Part shown: one piece after another, positions 33,379 through 45,418 of the stretch
Layout: every line of letters starts with the position of its first letter
How positions within the stretch are numbered: the stretch's first letter is position 1
Origin: Ricinus communis
Taxonomy: Eukaryota; Streptophyta; Magnoliopsida; Malpighiales; Euphorbiaceae
Direction of reading: 5' to 3'
NCBI RefSeq assembly: GCF_019578655.1
Contig: NC_063264.1
Span: forward strand, 16,852,429 to 16,916,428
DNA length: 64,000 nt
The notes under the pieces: model-generated
The model's database searches: none
What the model was told of the DNA's origin: nothing
The model's input: the letters and a program-made list of their open reading frames with translations, nothing else
Made by a program: the position numbers and the translations under genes

Positions 33379-34153
33379 ATGAATTTAGAACCATTTTTCT
33401 GTAGATCTTCTTCTTTTTCAAACTCTTCTACCTCTGAGTCCTCAAGATACAAAGGTTTAGTAAATAGTGAAGAAATCACTATTGAAGATTTTACAAAGCA
33501 TATTGATGATTGGAAAATACCCAAAGTTCAAAAGAAACAAATTTATGAGTATTCAAAGTTTCCTCTTTTCAAAACTTATTTTACTATCAAAACTGAAGAA
33601 AGAGATATTCAGATTTCAAAGCCTTTTGAAGAAATTTATCTTTTAAATCCAAAGACCCTCCAGAAGCATAAAGAAAAAGATTATAAGTATATCCATATAG
33701 GCCTTGTTCAGGTAGGAATAAAGCCCCTTACCAGAGAAGGTTTAGATACTTCCATCTTAGCAGTCCTTAGAGATGCTAGGTTTACAAATTTTTATGATTC
33801 TTTATTAGGTACTGTTGAGTCGAGCCTCAATAAAGGACCAATTTCTTTCAACTGTTTTCCAAACATTACAATATCATTAAATGATAAAAATATTTTAAAA
33901 AGTATTGTTCTTCAAATAAAGACGATGTAACTACAAAATGCTTGAAGGATCTATTCCGATAGCATTGATTTTCAAAATACATTACAAAGCCATGATTTCT
34001 GCTTTTGGTTCAAAACACAAGCTCCATTCACCAAAAGGAGAAACCTTATTCCTACAAACAGATCTCTCCAAATCCAACGCAACAATTCCAAAAACCATTC
34101 AATGGAAAGACATCACTCTTCCAGAAGAATGGATCCTTAAAGGTGCAACCTAA
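33379..34153 (+). pseudogene. Viral movement protein (broken)
   Basis: ATG 33379 opens a frame with a 30K-superfamily movement-protein core: YIHIGLVQVGIKPLTREGLD and VLRDARFTNFYDSLLGT at about 33685-33815. A stop at 33928-33930 ends the first frame; the same protein continues in a second frame from about 33938 (including HSPKGETLFLQTDL) to a TAA at 34151-34153. This protein family widens plasmodesmata for cell-to-cell spread. The conserved centre lies in the unbroken first part. Confidence 0.85.
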
Positions 34154-34950
34154 CCTGAATGCCCAAAGCAAACAGAACCAAATACAAATCTCAAAAATAT
34201 AACCCAATTCCCAGATGGAAAAGTAAAGCTTACATTCAACAAGAAATCAATCTCTTCTAGATTTTCTGATGATGATTCTTCAACATCGACCATAGATATT
34301 GGAAGGGTATCAAAAATACCTTCTATTATTTATGCTCCTTACAAAGAACCAACTCCATCTCAAACACAACCTAGATTTTCAACATCTGATATACCAAGCT
34401 CAAGCAATATACTACAGAATGTTGATTACCAAAGCAATATCCCCATACCAGTCTACAATGAACCAAAGAAAGAAGATGAGGATATAGAGATCGTCTCTAC
34501 CCCCTCTTCACCATCACCATCTGCAATAATACAAAATCTAGAAGCAGAGATCAACATGATTTCAAAAGATTTTCAAATTGATAAAAAGCTTTTGCATGAA
34601 GATTTCTATTTAAAGAAAAACCATTCTAAAAAACTAAAAACTTTAGTTTTTTAAGAATTTTTTGAAACAAAAAGATAGTATTCAAGAAAGATACTATCAA
34701 TTTTGCATCCAAAACAAAGTCTAAATCAAATATTTTGATTGGTTCCAAATCTATTGCAAAGAAAATGGTATCCTTTATCCTTTCAAAGAAAAGCTCATTA
34801 GTCCTGTCACAATAAGAAATAAGACTCCAGAGTGGAAGGTAGGAGAAAACCTAACTATCCAGTCTGAACATCCTCCCCTTAGAAAAATAACCATTCCTTA
34901 TGGAGAGAATGAGATAGAGGCTACACCTTACAAATTGGTAGGAGAAGATC
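34154..34950 (+). pseudogene. Viral linker region between movement and coat domains
   Basis: An open but frame-changing stretch rich in Ser, Pro and Lys (PSSPSPSAI, KKNHSKKLKTL). It includes WKVGENLTIQSEHPPLRKIT at about 34830-34890, a pattern I associate with this caulimovirid polyprotein type. A stop lies near 34652, then frames change. No enzymatic motif is seen. Confidence 0.55.
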
Positions 34951-36408
34951 TTGAAAAGAATGTCAAGAATTCAACAGAACAATTTCTCGAATACATATCT
35001 TAACACAATAGGAAAGCAGCTTGTTAGGATAGAAAGCCAGATCCAAAAACCTCCTATAGTCTTCACCTCTCCAATCCCTAGCATTGAGCATCCAAAAGAG
35101 ACAAACCAGTTAGAAAAGCTCAAAAATCCAGTCTTCAAACCCTACCAAATCTCAAAGCCTAGCCAAGATCAATTTCAAAAGCAAACTGAGTTTGCTAGAA
35201 CAATCAGAGAACAGCTTAGCAAATTAGCAACCTCTGAGTCGTCCAAAAATCTAGTGCCAGATACTCCTCAAAGCAGTAGGAATATCAGTACTATAGATCA
35301 AGCCTAATGCGATGAATCCAATGATTCAGAGCTTGAAAGTGTCATTAACAAACCCTCCAACATCAACAGATTGGGATGGCAAGCCCCTAGATTGACCTGG
35401 CATACTCCTAGGAATACTGCTCCAGATATAGGAATAGAAAATAGGAACAATATCCTAACCCAATCTAGATTCAATGCTTCCTCTGTCTATGAACGGAATA
35501 TAGATGGAATGTCAAAATACAACATTCTTGGTCTCTTACAACAGATGACCATGGCAGTCAATTCTTATAAAACCCAAAACGGTACCTCTGATAAAGCCAT
35601 TGCTGAGCTCCTTTGGTTTTTCTGGCCAGCTTAAAGGATGGTGGGATTACCATCTCACACAAGCACAACAGCTCCAAATCCTAGGTCCATCCAAACCACA
35701 GTAGAAGGGACCCCCATCTTAGATGAACTAGGAAATCCAATTGAGGATGCTGTGTCAACCTTAATCCTAACGATTTCCCTCCACTTTATAGGAGACCCTT
35801 CTCTTCTGAAAGACAAGAATGTTGAGCTCCTTAGCAATCTAACCTGCAAAAAGCTTAGCAATTTCCAAGCCTACAAAGACACCTTCCTAACCAGAGTCAT
35901 GCTTAGGGAAGATTCAAGCCAACCTTTCTGGAAAGAGAAGTTCTTAGCTGGTTTACCTAAAATTCTAGGTGAAAGAGTTAGGAATACCATAAGAGAAGCC
36001 CATAATGGTCAGATCCCTTATGATTTCTACACTTATGGTGAATTAGTTAGCCTCACCCAGAAAGAAGGATTAAAGATATGCCATGACCTTAAGCTCCAAA
36101 GACAGCTCAAATGGGAGATGAAAAAGACTAGGCAAGAACTAAGTAGTTTTTGCAACCAATTTGAGTATAATCCCATAGAGCCCTCTACTACCTGCAAAGG
36201 GAAATGCAAAGAAGATTTTTCCAAATCTTTTAAGAAAAAATGATTTTTCAAAAATAGAAAGACTCCTAAAAATAAGGAGAATTTCTACAAAAAGCCATCT
36301 TCTTCCAAAATTCCAAAACAAAATTCTAAAAGAGATTTTAGCAAAATTACTTGCTATAAATGTGGCAAAAAGGGCCATACTTCAATGTATTGCAAGTTTT
36401 CCAAAAAA
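34951..36408 (+). pseudogene. Viral coat-like region with zinc knuckle (broken)
   Basis: A long stretch in one reading frame, with stops at about 35305, 35632 and 36241. A frame-shifted island near 35611-35690 carries a GQLKGWWDYHLT-like motif. The C-terminal part is Lys-rich and reaches a CCHC knuckle at 36352-36393 (C-Y-K-C-x4-H-x4-C), all four ligands intact. In caulimovirids this part forms the capsid and binds the genome or pregenomic RNA. Confidence 0.7.
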
Positions 36409-37416
36409 CTCCATGAGCTTCAAATAGAAGAAGAAGTTTTAACAAAAATTTATGCTCTTCTTGTTGATTCATCTGAGTCAGAATTTTCGAATAGTGAGGA
36501 AGAATTTCAAATTGATGAAATCAAAACCTCATCCAATTATTCTGAAAGTATTTCAAAGAATATTAATATGCTCACTAGGCAACAGGAAGCCCTTCTTGAA
36601 GCCGTCAAGCATATTAATGATCCTCGAATCCAAAAACAGGTTTTGAAAGAGATTTTAAAAACTAAAACCCTTGTCCCTTCTTCTAGTAGGAATACTTATG
36701 ATCTTACTATGATTTTGGATAAAGGAAAAAAGCTGAAAAACCCTCTTCCTACCGTCCAAGAGCTTCAAAAAGAAATCAAAGCTATCAAAACAGAACTCAA
36801 AGATTTGAAAGAAAAACAACAAAATGATTCTGTTTTGCTCCAAAGTCTGATCCTCAAACAGAATAGTGATTCTGATTCTGAAGAGGAAAATGATTTTCAA
36901 AATCTTGAAGTTTCTAAAAATGTCCTAGAAAACTTTATCAATGTTTTGAAAGAAATTACTTCAAGAAAATATTTGATCCAAATCAAGTTGATTTTCCCTG
37001 GTGATTTCCAGATAGAAACCATCGCTTTGTTTGATACAAGAGCAGACCTCAACTGTATCAATTGTGAGCTGGTTCCTAAAAGGTATCATCAAGAAACCAA
37101 AGAAAGGCTTACTTCAGCCAATAGTTCAAAGATTAAGATTGCGGGTAAAATTGAAGCCGCAATTCTTAATAATAATATTGCTTTAAAAAATATTTTTATT
37201 CTTACAAAAGATCTTCAGCAAACAGTTATTTTGGGAACTCCTTTTATCAATTTAATTACTCCCTTTAAAGTAACTACTGCTGGTATTATCTTTAAAGCTA
37301 AAAATTCAAAGATAGTTTTTCTTTTTATAGAAAAACCCATAAAGAGAAATCTCAATCTCATTAAAGCCCACTCGATTTACAATTTTGAGATAAATGCTTT
37401 GATCAAAGGAAAATAA
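36409..37416 (+). pseudogene. Viral coiled-coil and aspartic protease region
   Basis: Open to a TAA at 37414-37416. An acidic, coiled-coil-like part (TVQELQKEIKAIKTELKDL) precedes the protease. The active-site block is LFDTRADLNC at about 37026-37055, where the usual Asp-Thr-Gly-Ala has Arg in place of Gly, so the protease is probably inactive. The flap/fold residues VILGTPFINLI follow near 37227. The enzyme would normally process the polyprotein. Confidence 0.75.
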
Positions 37417-37435
37417 ACCCAGCTTTCTCATTTGA

Positions 37436-38905
37436 AACAAGATATGGGTTTGAAAAGAATCCAAGATCAAATGCAAAATGATTTTGTCCAAAGAAAAATC
37501 TCTGATTTACAAAAGAAGATTGAAAATGAACTCTGTTCTAATTTTCCAAATGCTTTTTGGAAAAGAAAACGACATATGGTAAATGTATGAAAAAGATTTT
37601 TCTGATAAGCAGATCCCTACAAAAGCTAGACCCATTCAAATGAATGAGACCCTAGAAAGCCATTGTAGGTTAGAAATCAAAGACCTAGAACAGAAAGGTT
37701 TGATTACAAAGTCTAGATCCCCCTGGTCTTGTACAGCTTTCTATGTCAACAAAAATAGTGAAATAGAAAGAGGAACTCCTAGGTTGGTGATCAATTACAA
37801 GCCCTTGAATAAAGCCCTAAAGTAGATTAGGTATCCAATTCCAAACAAAAAGAATCTTCTTCAAAAGCTTCATTCTGCATTCATTTTTTCAAAGTTTGAT
37901 ATGAAATCAGGATTTTGGCAAATCCAGATTCATCCAAAAGACAGATACAAAACTGCTTTTACAGTTCCATTTGGCCAGTACGAATGGAATGTGATGCCAT
38001 TCGGATTGAAAAATGCTCCTTCTGAATTTCAAAAAATCATGAATGACATTTTTAATCCTTATTCAAAGTTTTGCATTGTCTACATTGATGATGTGTTAAT
38101 CTTTTCAAATTCCATAGAAAAACATTTCAAACACTTAAAAATATTTTTCTACGTTGTTAAAAAGAGTGGTTTAGTAGTTTCAAAATCCAAGATATCTCTA
38201 TTTCAAACAAAAATTAGATTTCTTGGACACTATATCTCCCGGGGAACTATCACCCCAATTGAAAGATCTTTAGCATTCACTTCAAAGTTTCTAGACAAAA
38301 TTTTGGAAAAAACACAATTACAAAGATTTCTTGGTAGTTTAAATTATGTCATGGATTTCTATCCAAATTTAAACTGTCTTGCAAAACCCCTTCATGATAG
38401 GTTAAGGAAAAATCCTCCTGCATGGACCGATGAGCATACAAAGATTGTCCAAAGCATAAAAAAGCAAGTTTTAGAAATTTCATGTTTACACCTAGCTGAT
38501 CCATCTGCATTCAAAATTGTTGAAACTGATGCATCAAATTTAGGTTATGGTGGGATTCTTAAACAAGTTCAAAACAACAAAGAATGTATTGTCCAGTTCA
38601 CTTCTGCACACTGGAATGATACACAAAAAAACTATTCAACTATCAAAAAAGAAATTCTTTCGATAGTTTTGTGTATTTCAAAATTTTAAAGTGATCTTTT
38701 GAATCAAAAATTTCTTTTAAGGATTGATTGCAAATCTGCTAAAGAAGTTTTACAAAAAGATGTTCAAAACATAGCTTCCAAACAAATTTTTGCTAGATGG
38801 CAAGCTATTCTTTCTGTTTTTGATTTTGAAATCGAATATATAAGAGGAGATTCGAATTCAATTCCAGACTTTCTGACCAGAGAGTTTCTTCAAAAACAGG
38901 AGTGA
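37436..38905 (+). pseudogene. Viral reverse transcriptase and RNase H (broken)
   Basis: The catalytic block YIDD is at 38081-38092, with SRSPWSCTAFYVNKN and FGLKNAPSEFQKIM upstream. RNase H follows, its first Asp in ETDASNLGYGG (38528) and a C-terminal IPDFLTRE. In-frame stops lie at about 37590 (with a frame change), 37823-37825 (TAG) and 38687-38689 (TAA). Frame ends at TGA 38903-38905. This enzyme would copy pregenomic RNA into DNA in the cytoplasm. No integrase domain follows it. Confidence 0.9.
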
Positions 38906-38908
38906 AAA

Positions 38909-40363
38909 ATACCGAGAAAATTAAAAGCAAAAGAAGAAAAATCGACAGCAAGTTCAAAGCCTGTCCAAAGCCCAAAGAAGGAAATTTTGCCTTCTTCTTC
39001 AAAGCCCATCAGAACCTGGACCGAAATCATCCAGGAAGAAATTGAACAAAGCAAAACTGATCCGGCCCAATAACAAGTCCAAATCCAGGAATGGCTTGCA
39101 CAGCAAGACCCTGAATTCCTTAAAAGGGTTGAGGAATATTCAAAACAAATGGTACAATTTCAACCAGAAGCATCTCCAAAGTCATCCTCCTCCTCCAACA
39201 AGGGTAAAGGTATACTCTCTATCCATTTTTCAAAAACTGAGATAGAAATTTTCCCCCAAAACCTATCTCAGAGTTCTAAAAGTATTTCAAAGCCCAACTC
39301 TCAAGAAATAGTTTTGTCACAAACAAAACGTTTTAAATCCAACGAATATCTAGAAAAACAAAAATTCTAAAATATTTTGACTGTTGAGGAAGGATTCTGT
39401 ACAGAAAGCTCCTCAAAACTGATTTCAAAGATTTTCCCCCCAGGATGGTATTTCAAGCCCTGGAATATTTCAAAGCCTTAATCCTATTACCAGTCTATCC
39501 TTGAGATAACTGGTTCTGCAAAATTCAAACATTTCGAAAAATACAAAGACCATAAAGACCCTGCATATTCTACATGCACCATACAAAGAATCCTTCACCC
39601 TACAGATTGGGGAATGGATTTACACTCTTCAAGATCTTTTCCAACTTCCCTTCAAAGAACCTACCCTTCAAACCTCAATACTTCCTTCAACTATTGGGAT
39701 TACCAACAAGCTTGGTTTAATACCTTTCTTCTCCAAAACGAAGGACAAAGCCACTCTTGGCTTTTCTACTTCGATACAAGCTCAATCCAAACTTCAAAAA
39801 TCCCCTATTGGTTTAAACAATGGTGGAATTATTATGGCAATGTTCCTGAGACCATAATTCCAGAAGTTCTACCTCTGTTTAACCTCTTCAAAGCCCACTA
39901 CAAGCCAAACAAAATAGAAAGACGTTTTTCCCCGTTACTTCTATTTTGTTCAAACTTTTTTCTCCTCTGGGTATGTGTTTGGTATCTCCATTTCAATCAA
40001 GCAGCAGATGGAAAAATCATCCTTACCCGTAGATTCAAAGTCAAATGGTGGGATAAATTTAACCACCAAGATAAGTTATCTTTAAAATCAGTCCAAAACT
40101 TCCTTTCAGAAAATAGCTTCTTGCCACCTCCAAAAGAACAAACCACTTTCCTGGCACAGAAGTCCTTCATAATTTCAAAGCTTGCAGCAGCTCAAACAGA
40201 AGAGGATTTCTTACAATTAATCAAACAATTGTTGGAAACCGCTTCTTCCAAAGGAAAATCAAAAGCTTCATCTTCCTCCTCCAGCACCAGCTCGGCGGCA
40301 ATCGACCTAGATGGTGATTCAAATGAGGATGATTGTTTTGGGATTTTCAAGCCCATAAAGTAA
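38909..40363 (+). pseudogene. Viral second long frame, function unknown
   Basis: It starts three bases after the polymerase stop, in the same frame, and spans about 485 codons to TAA at 40361-40363, with stops at about 39072, 39368 and 39479. The last 250 codons (ATG 39614) are unbroken. The N-terminal third is Ser/Lys-rich. The C-terminal part is strikingly Trp-rich: FNYWDYQQAWFNTFLLQN, WFKQWWNYYG and RRFKVKWWDKFN, then a Ser-rich and acidic tail. I recall similar proteins beside polymerases in plant genome annotations, but know no function. By position it could match the second frame of florendoviruses. Confidence 0.6.
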
Positions 40364-40640
40364 CATCACTGCAAAGCCTGTGGGTTGAAAACCAGAAATG
40401 GCAGCCCAAAACATTTTGTAATAGGTCAAAAGCCCAATAAAAAAAAAAGGAGGAAAGACAAAAGAAAAAAGAAGACAAAAGAAAAAGAAAAAGAAGAAAA
40501 CCAAAAGATTCTTTCAAAGCATGGCCGACAATTTTTGAAAAGGCGTAAAGCATCATTACAAGAATACAAAGACAAGTGGATCCATCTTCACTCCACTAAA
40601 AAGAGTATCCAAAGCTCAAATGAAGGGATCCAAAGCTTGA
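40364..40640 (+). other. Viral intergenic region before the promoter
   Basis: Purine-rich, with a long A/G-only stretch at about 40440-40500 and several CCAAAGC phrases. No frame is convincing. By position it would hold upstream activating sequences of the pregenomic promoter. Confidence 0.45.
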
Positions 40641-40700
40641 AGACCTCTATATAAAGAGGAGTTCTCCTTAGAAGCAGGTAGACTGAAAAATACGAAGAAG
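40641..40700 (+). promoter_or_regulatory. Pregenomic RNA promoter (TATA box)
   Basis: TATATAAA at 40648-40655 in the context GACCTCTATATAAAGAGGA, resembling caulimovirid pregenomic promoters, which sit after the last gene. A start site near 40680 is expected. The following 250 bases (to about 40960) would be the transcript leader, rich in GAAGAA. Confidence 0.65.
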
Positions 40701-40965
40701 AACCTCTTGTATTTCAAGTCGCACAAAGAAGAAGAAATATAGTGAAAAGAGAGAGTATAGAGTGAGAGAGATAGTGAGAGAAACACCTTCCTCTTATATT
40801 CTTATCCTCCTCTTGTAAGTTATATTTTTCTAGTTTAAAGCTTTCAAAGTTACATTCAAAGTTTGTTGTGATTATCAATAGACTTCTTTATCTATTATTT
40901 TAAGATTTAACAAGCGTATGCTCTGTGCTTGCCTCGTCTGAGGATCCTGCACACCAGAAACTTGT

Positions 40966-40968
<3 letters not shown>

Positions 40969-41010
<42 letters not shown>
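40969..41010. repeat. (TA)21 simple repeat at the viral junction
   Basis: Forty-two bases of perfect TA dinucleotides start just after the viral leader. Endogenous florendoviruses were reported to lie often beside TA repeats, explained as capture at chromosome breaks. Confidence 0.95.
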
Positions 41011-41014
<4 letters not shown>

Positions 41015-42237
41015 AAATGACCAAAATACAATTTTTTTAAATCATTTTAGCCGTATACTTTCTCTCCTTTTCATTTTTGCTCTCTCTCACCTCCCTTTTT
41101 GTTCAAGCACCAATCTTATTATTGTAATATTGGAATTAAATTGAGATTGTTGTTGAATTATTGAATATTTTTGGATTATCAATGTGTTTATAAGCGTATT
41201 AAATTATTTAAATGCTGAGATTTTTGTATTATTGTGTATGGTGGAAGATTACTTGGATATTAAGAATTTAATTATTTAGAATTAAGGTGTTGTAATAATT
41301 TATTTAAGTCTACATATTATTACAATTTATGTGCGAAAGTCAGGTGGGGCATGTTGATTGTGTTGTTGTGCTTTGCATATGATTTAATTGGGTGTATTAT
41401 ATAGTTTTGAGGTCTGAGTCATTTTTGGATGGATATAAAAATATTTTCTACAGGTTTTCGATCCGATTTATCAGGAAATTAGTCTGATTTTAGGGCAGAT
41501 GCTACCCGATTTTTTGTAGAAATTATAGGAAGTCATTTGCATTTGCATCTTATATTTTCTCATTTTTTGAATCGTTTCTAGTTCAATTCGAGTTCTTATT
41601 TGGAATATTATCTTACTTTAGGTAAAGATCTAGAGTCTGTGGATCCTAGTGATCCACTAGTCAGCTAGGAGTCTTTTCTCCGTTACAATCCAAGCGACTG
41701 GATAAGCTATAAAAATATATAATTTGATTAAAAAATTGAAATATTTTTAAAGAACTTAAGAACAGATAAATGGTAATTTGGATTTTATATTTATAATTAC
41801 AGTTTATATAGTTTTATGAGTGGTTTACACGCATTTACGTGCCCTGTACAATCACAACTTGGTGTAAAGTGTTGATTCAGTAACAGAAACAGATGATATG
41901 TAGTATACACATATGCTATTGGGCGTATACTGGGTGGTCCCCTTTCGAGGGCATTGCCGGCACGACAGAGATTTGTGCTTTGGGCTGCTAGGTAAGACAT
42001 TTTTGCGCCTATTGCTGCCAGGATCATTGGGGTACATCTATGAGTGTGTATTAGATTTTATTGTTGATACTCAATTTTATTACTGAAATCAGTTAAGAAT
42101 GATATCACTAACATTTATCCAATTGGTTACAGTTTTCAGCATGTATTTATAGTACGAGATATGATATTAACTTCCTTATATGTTCCCCCTTGTTATTGTA
42201 TATCCTCTCATTGAGTTTTGTATATCTTCCTGCTCTG
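41011..42237 (+). other. Non-coding, possibly Gypsy LTR remainder
   Basis: AT-rich, no gene. The part near 42170-42235 (TTCCTTATATGTTCCCCC, then CTCATTGAG) resembles the 3' half of some Gypsy LTRs. With TGTAATGCCC at 33238 on the other side, the virus may have entered an LTR. A GC-richer stretch at about 41920-42010 contains only antisense chance frames. Evidence is style of sequence only. Confidence 0.3.
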
Positions 42238-43555
42238 GTAGTAGATCCCTATAGAGCGTTGTCCCCATTTCTCCTTCTTCAACTTCAGCTTTAGTGGAAG
42301 TTATGCCAACAGACTTTATTATTATTTTTGTCGTCTCCGGCTGTATAATATTTTTTTTTAGTTTATTATTCCTTTTGATTCATATACCCCTAAGTAATAT
42401 TGAAATATTAGATTCCTTATGATAATTTTTGGATGTCATGATTTAGTGAATATATTCATGTTATTTGTCAGTGTATGGCTGTCATTATTTTTTAGTAGTA
42501 AGTTTAGTATCATCTTCTATAATATTAAATTCACAGAGTTAGTCCTTTAGCACCTATCTATCTGTATAGGGTTGGATCCATAGGTAATCCGAATATGAAT
42601 AGGAATGTCATTAGTGATTATCATAAAATTAGTTACTAATACCTCTTGAGGTTTGGATAAATTTACAAGTCTAATTTTATTTTTTCAGAAATGAACTAAT
42701 ACTCCATTTATATTTGGTTTTATTAACCATCGACCCTTCCATCATTTTTTTCACCAGTCTACCAGTCAAAAAGAGCTTAATTAAGTTCAATTTAGCCACT
42801 AAACTTATTACTAAGAATTAAATTTGTCGAAAATATGTAAATTAGTATTTTTTATTTGTTCCAATTTCTTAACATGACTTTTTTATACAAAAAAATAAAT
42901 TTGTTTATTGTTAATTAAGAAAAAATAAACTTTTTCCTTTTAGAATTTTTATGCAGTATTTGATTTTTTTCTTAACTTTTTCTTTTAAATTATAATAATA
43001 ATCTCCAACCTGTTTAAATCCTAATGAGAATAATTAATTTCTTGTTATTTTTTATCTTGAACATTTTAAAAATATCTCAACTATCAGTTTATTTTTATTC
43101 TTTTGCTGCAGAGCTAATTCCAATACTTACTACTATTACCATTAGCGTCCTAAAATCAGTTTGAAGAACCCCCAATATGATATGCTGAAAAGATTATTTT
43201 GATATTAAATTTATTAATTTGAATAAATTATTTTCATTATCTAATATTAAATCAAGTTTGAACTAATTTTTATCTTTGAATTTAGTTGCATAAATTGTTT
43301 TGATTATGTGTATTAGTTATTAAAGATATAAAACATTATAACCTATTTATGATTTTTTCTAAAAATAATAAATAAAAAGACTTGTCTATGGGTTTTTTTA
43401 AAAAGAATATGCTAGAAATAATAGCAATTCAAAAATATTAATTTAATTATCTTGAAACAGTTTAACAGTTATATTATAAATTTAAGGGCCGAATTAAACT
43501 TTTTTATTATATCAAATTAAATTTATAATATAATGACCAAATAAAACAGCTCTTT
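42238..43555. repeat. Shared non-coding block S, second copy
   Basis: Counterpart of 8934-10213, with scattered indels, ending at CTCTTTGAT. No gene. It precedes a Copia gag remnant and LTR-like block copy 3. Confidence 0.55.
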
Positions 43556-43980
43556 GATTCCCATTCCTTGTCACTTTGAACTTGAGATTGTGTAGATGTT
43601 GCTATATTTACTTCGGCTCTTTTATATCGACAGTCTCGGGCATAATGGTCTCGTTTGCCAAAATTATTGCACTCAACACCACTTTACCTAGATCTTCTAT
43701 CTTTCTTATTCTCCAGCTCTTGACGTTGTTGAACTCCCCTTGAATATGGACTGTCGCCTTTTCACCATCTTCTATTTCTATCTACTTCTAAATCAGACTT
43801 GTTACCTTTATAGATTCTTCTAGAATAACCACTTTTAGAATTTCTTCCATATTTGCTTACAATGCTTCCTCATATGGTTCACCTTTTCTAGAATAACCAC
43901 TTTTAGAATTTCTTCCATATTTGCTTACAATGCTTCCTCATATGGTTCACCTTTTCTAGAATAACCACTTTTAGATTTTA
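43556..43980 (-). mobile_element. Copia gag zinc-knuckle remnant
   Basis: The minus strand reads VECNNFGKRDHYARDCRYKR, a Copia gag knuckle with the second Cys replaced by Phe. Upstream on that strand is an Arg/Lys/Gly/Ser-rich part. It is interrupted by stops. A roughly 68-base unit (TTCTAGAATAACCACTTTTA to GGTTCACCTT) begins at 43819 and 43887, with a partial third copy at 43955. It lies left of an LTR-like block, as expected for the inside of the same minus-strand element. Confidence 0.65.
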
Positions 43981-44599
43981 CTTCAACTAGACTATCAAAC
44001 GTCTATTTAAAGAACTACTACACCATATTTTCAAATACATGCTACTTTACACTTTCAATATACTTAAGCCACCCTTTCACAAGCTAGTGACTTAATTATC
44101 GGAGTAAGTGGTTGGATAATCACGTCTGTCGCTTTCTAACCATCTTTACAGGTACTCTGGAGTCAAATCAACCTTTAAAGATCTTATTGATAGCTCAATC
44201 ATTGATCGAGTTATCAAGTACCCATTTAATTATTCGAATATTTATATAAATGTATATTTAACAGATAAGGTAAATGCTACCTATTTAAATATCCATATAA
44301 TTTATTTAATTGCTATATATTTTTATCAAATTCAAATAATATATATGTTGATTCCTGTTTGGATATGGAATGAATTCATATAACAAAAATAATTTTTTAA
44401 ACAAATTTGAAAAAAATTTAAATATGTATATTTTAATCGAGCTCGAGTTTGATATTCTTATCCTAGCTGTTTCCGTTGCTTCTAAAAAAAAATATAGAAT
44501 TAGCTTGCAAATAAAAAATGACAATTGATTGATTTCTTTTCAATTCAGATATTTACCGTATAAAAGAAAACGATAAAATAAATAAAATAGCTTCGGAGA
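43981..44599 (-). repeat. LTR-like block, copy 3 (partial)
   Basis: Matches about 1310-1922 of copy 1. The first 1.2 kb, including the primer-binding site, is missing; gag sequence joins it directly. Confidence 0.55.
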
Positions 44600-44613
44600 T
44601 CAACAAAACCACG

Positions 44614-45418
44614 GTTGATGAGCAGTTTAGCACAAGAATTACCAAATAACAGCAACCGTTGAAGAAACGATACGTCGTACGTAGAGGGCGTATGTGCAAA
44701 ATTCCTTTTTAACCTTCCTCCTTTATTATGTTTGCAGAAATTAATTAACTTACCAGAAAAAAAAAATGCCGTTTTTTTCAAAACTTTGACAAAGGAACCC
44801 ATTCCACTGTGACCGTCGACTGGATCGTCGATATGAATATGCGAATCGATAATAAAAGTAATTCAAATAAAAACACAAACAAAATGAAACTAGCCGTTAG
44901 GGCTCACAAATTCAAATGCACAACACTAAGTTGCCCGTTTGCTTTTTCATTAAAGAGGAAGAGAAACAAATCTCTTCTTCTTCGTCCCCATACCTGCAAA
45001 ATCAGTAGAAGCCGCTCTCTCTCTTTCAACACTCCTCTCTCTCTCTCGGATACTGCATTGTTCTTATCCTGGGATTTCTGTGAGTATTGTTGTTTATTAA
45101 ATTTATTTCCTTAATATCGAAGCTCATGATCTTTCCTTGTGTATACTGGAAAAGATTAAACTTACCAAGTGATTTATCTTCTGTTTCTTCCTTTCTCTTC
45201 TTAGATTTTCTTGCGATTGAATTATGGTTGGTTGATTTCTTTATTTGAGACGATTGCTTAATCTGGACCTGGTACTGCTTATCGAAATTGTAAATACTTG
45301 CTTTTTAGTTTTCCTTTTTTTCTTTTTCTTTCTCGTGCTGTTTTGTTAAGTTTTCAGCAGCTTAGTTGAATTTTACAGTCATCTAATGAATGTGTACCTC
45401 ATCATTTTGTTGGGTTAG
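44614..45418 (+). other. Promoter/5' leader-like region, copy 3
   Basis: Joins the LTR-like block without NUA sequence. It keeps the extra GACTGGATCGTC near 44817 that copies 1 and 2 lack, and the CTCTCT leader at about 45013-45047. Ends GGGTTAG at the kinesin-like ATG. Confidence 0.4.

Larger units (their letters stand above)
33379..40960 (+). mobile_element. Endogenous pararetrovirus, florendovirus-like (Caulimoviridae)
   Basis: One plus-strand set of broken frames in the order movement protein, spacer, coat-like region with zinc knuckle, aspartic protease, reverse transcriptase, RNase H, then a second long frame and a TATA-type promoter. There is no integrase and no LTR pair, which with the movement protein separates it from Gypsy elements. 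A two-frame layout and a TA-repeat at the junction are features described for florendoviruses, old integrants in flowering-plant genomes. The coding strand is A-rich, with the phrase TTCAAAG recurring in all frames. All viral frames carry disabling changes. Confidence 0.85.

Noticed and set aside
41797..42037. Minus-strand open frames near 42 kb
   Set aside because: Two overlapping frames of about 60-75 codons without recognisable motif in AT-rich, LTR-like sequence.
33238..42237. Virus lying inside one Gypsy LTR
   Set aside because: TGTAATGCCC on the left and LTR-like style on the right are suggestive, but I could not match the two flanks to a known LTR or fix its end, so it is only mentioned as a possibility.
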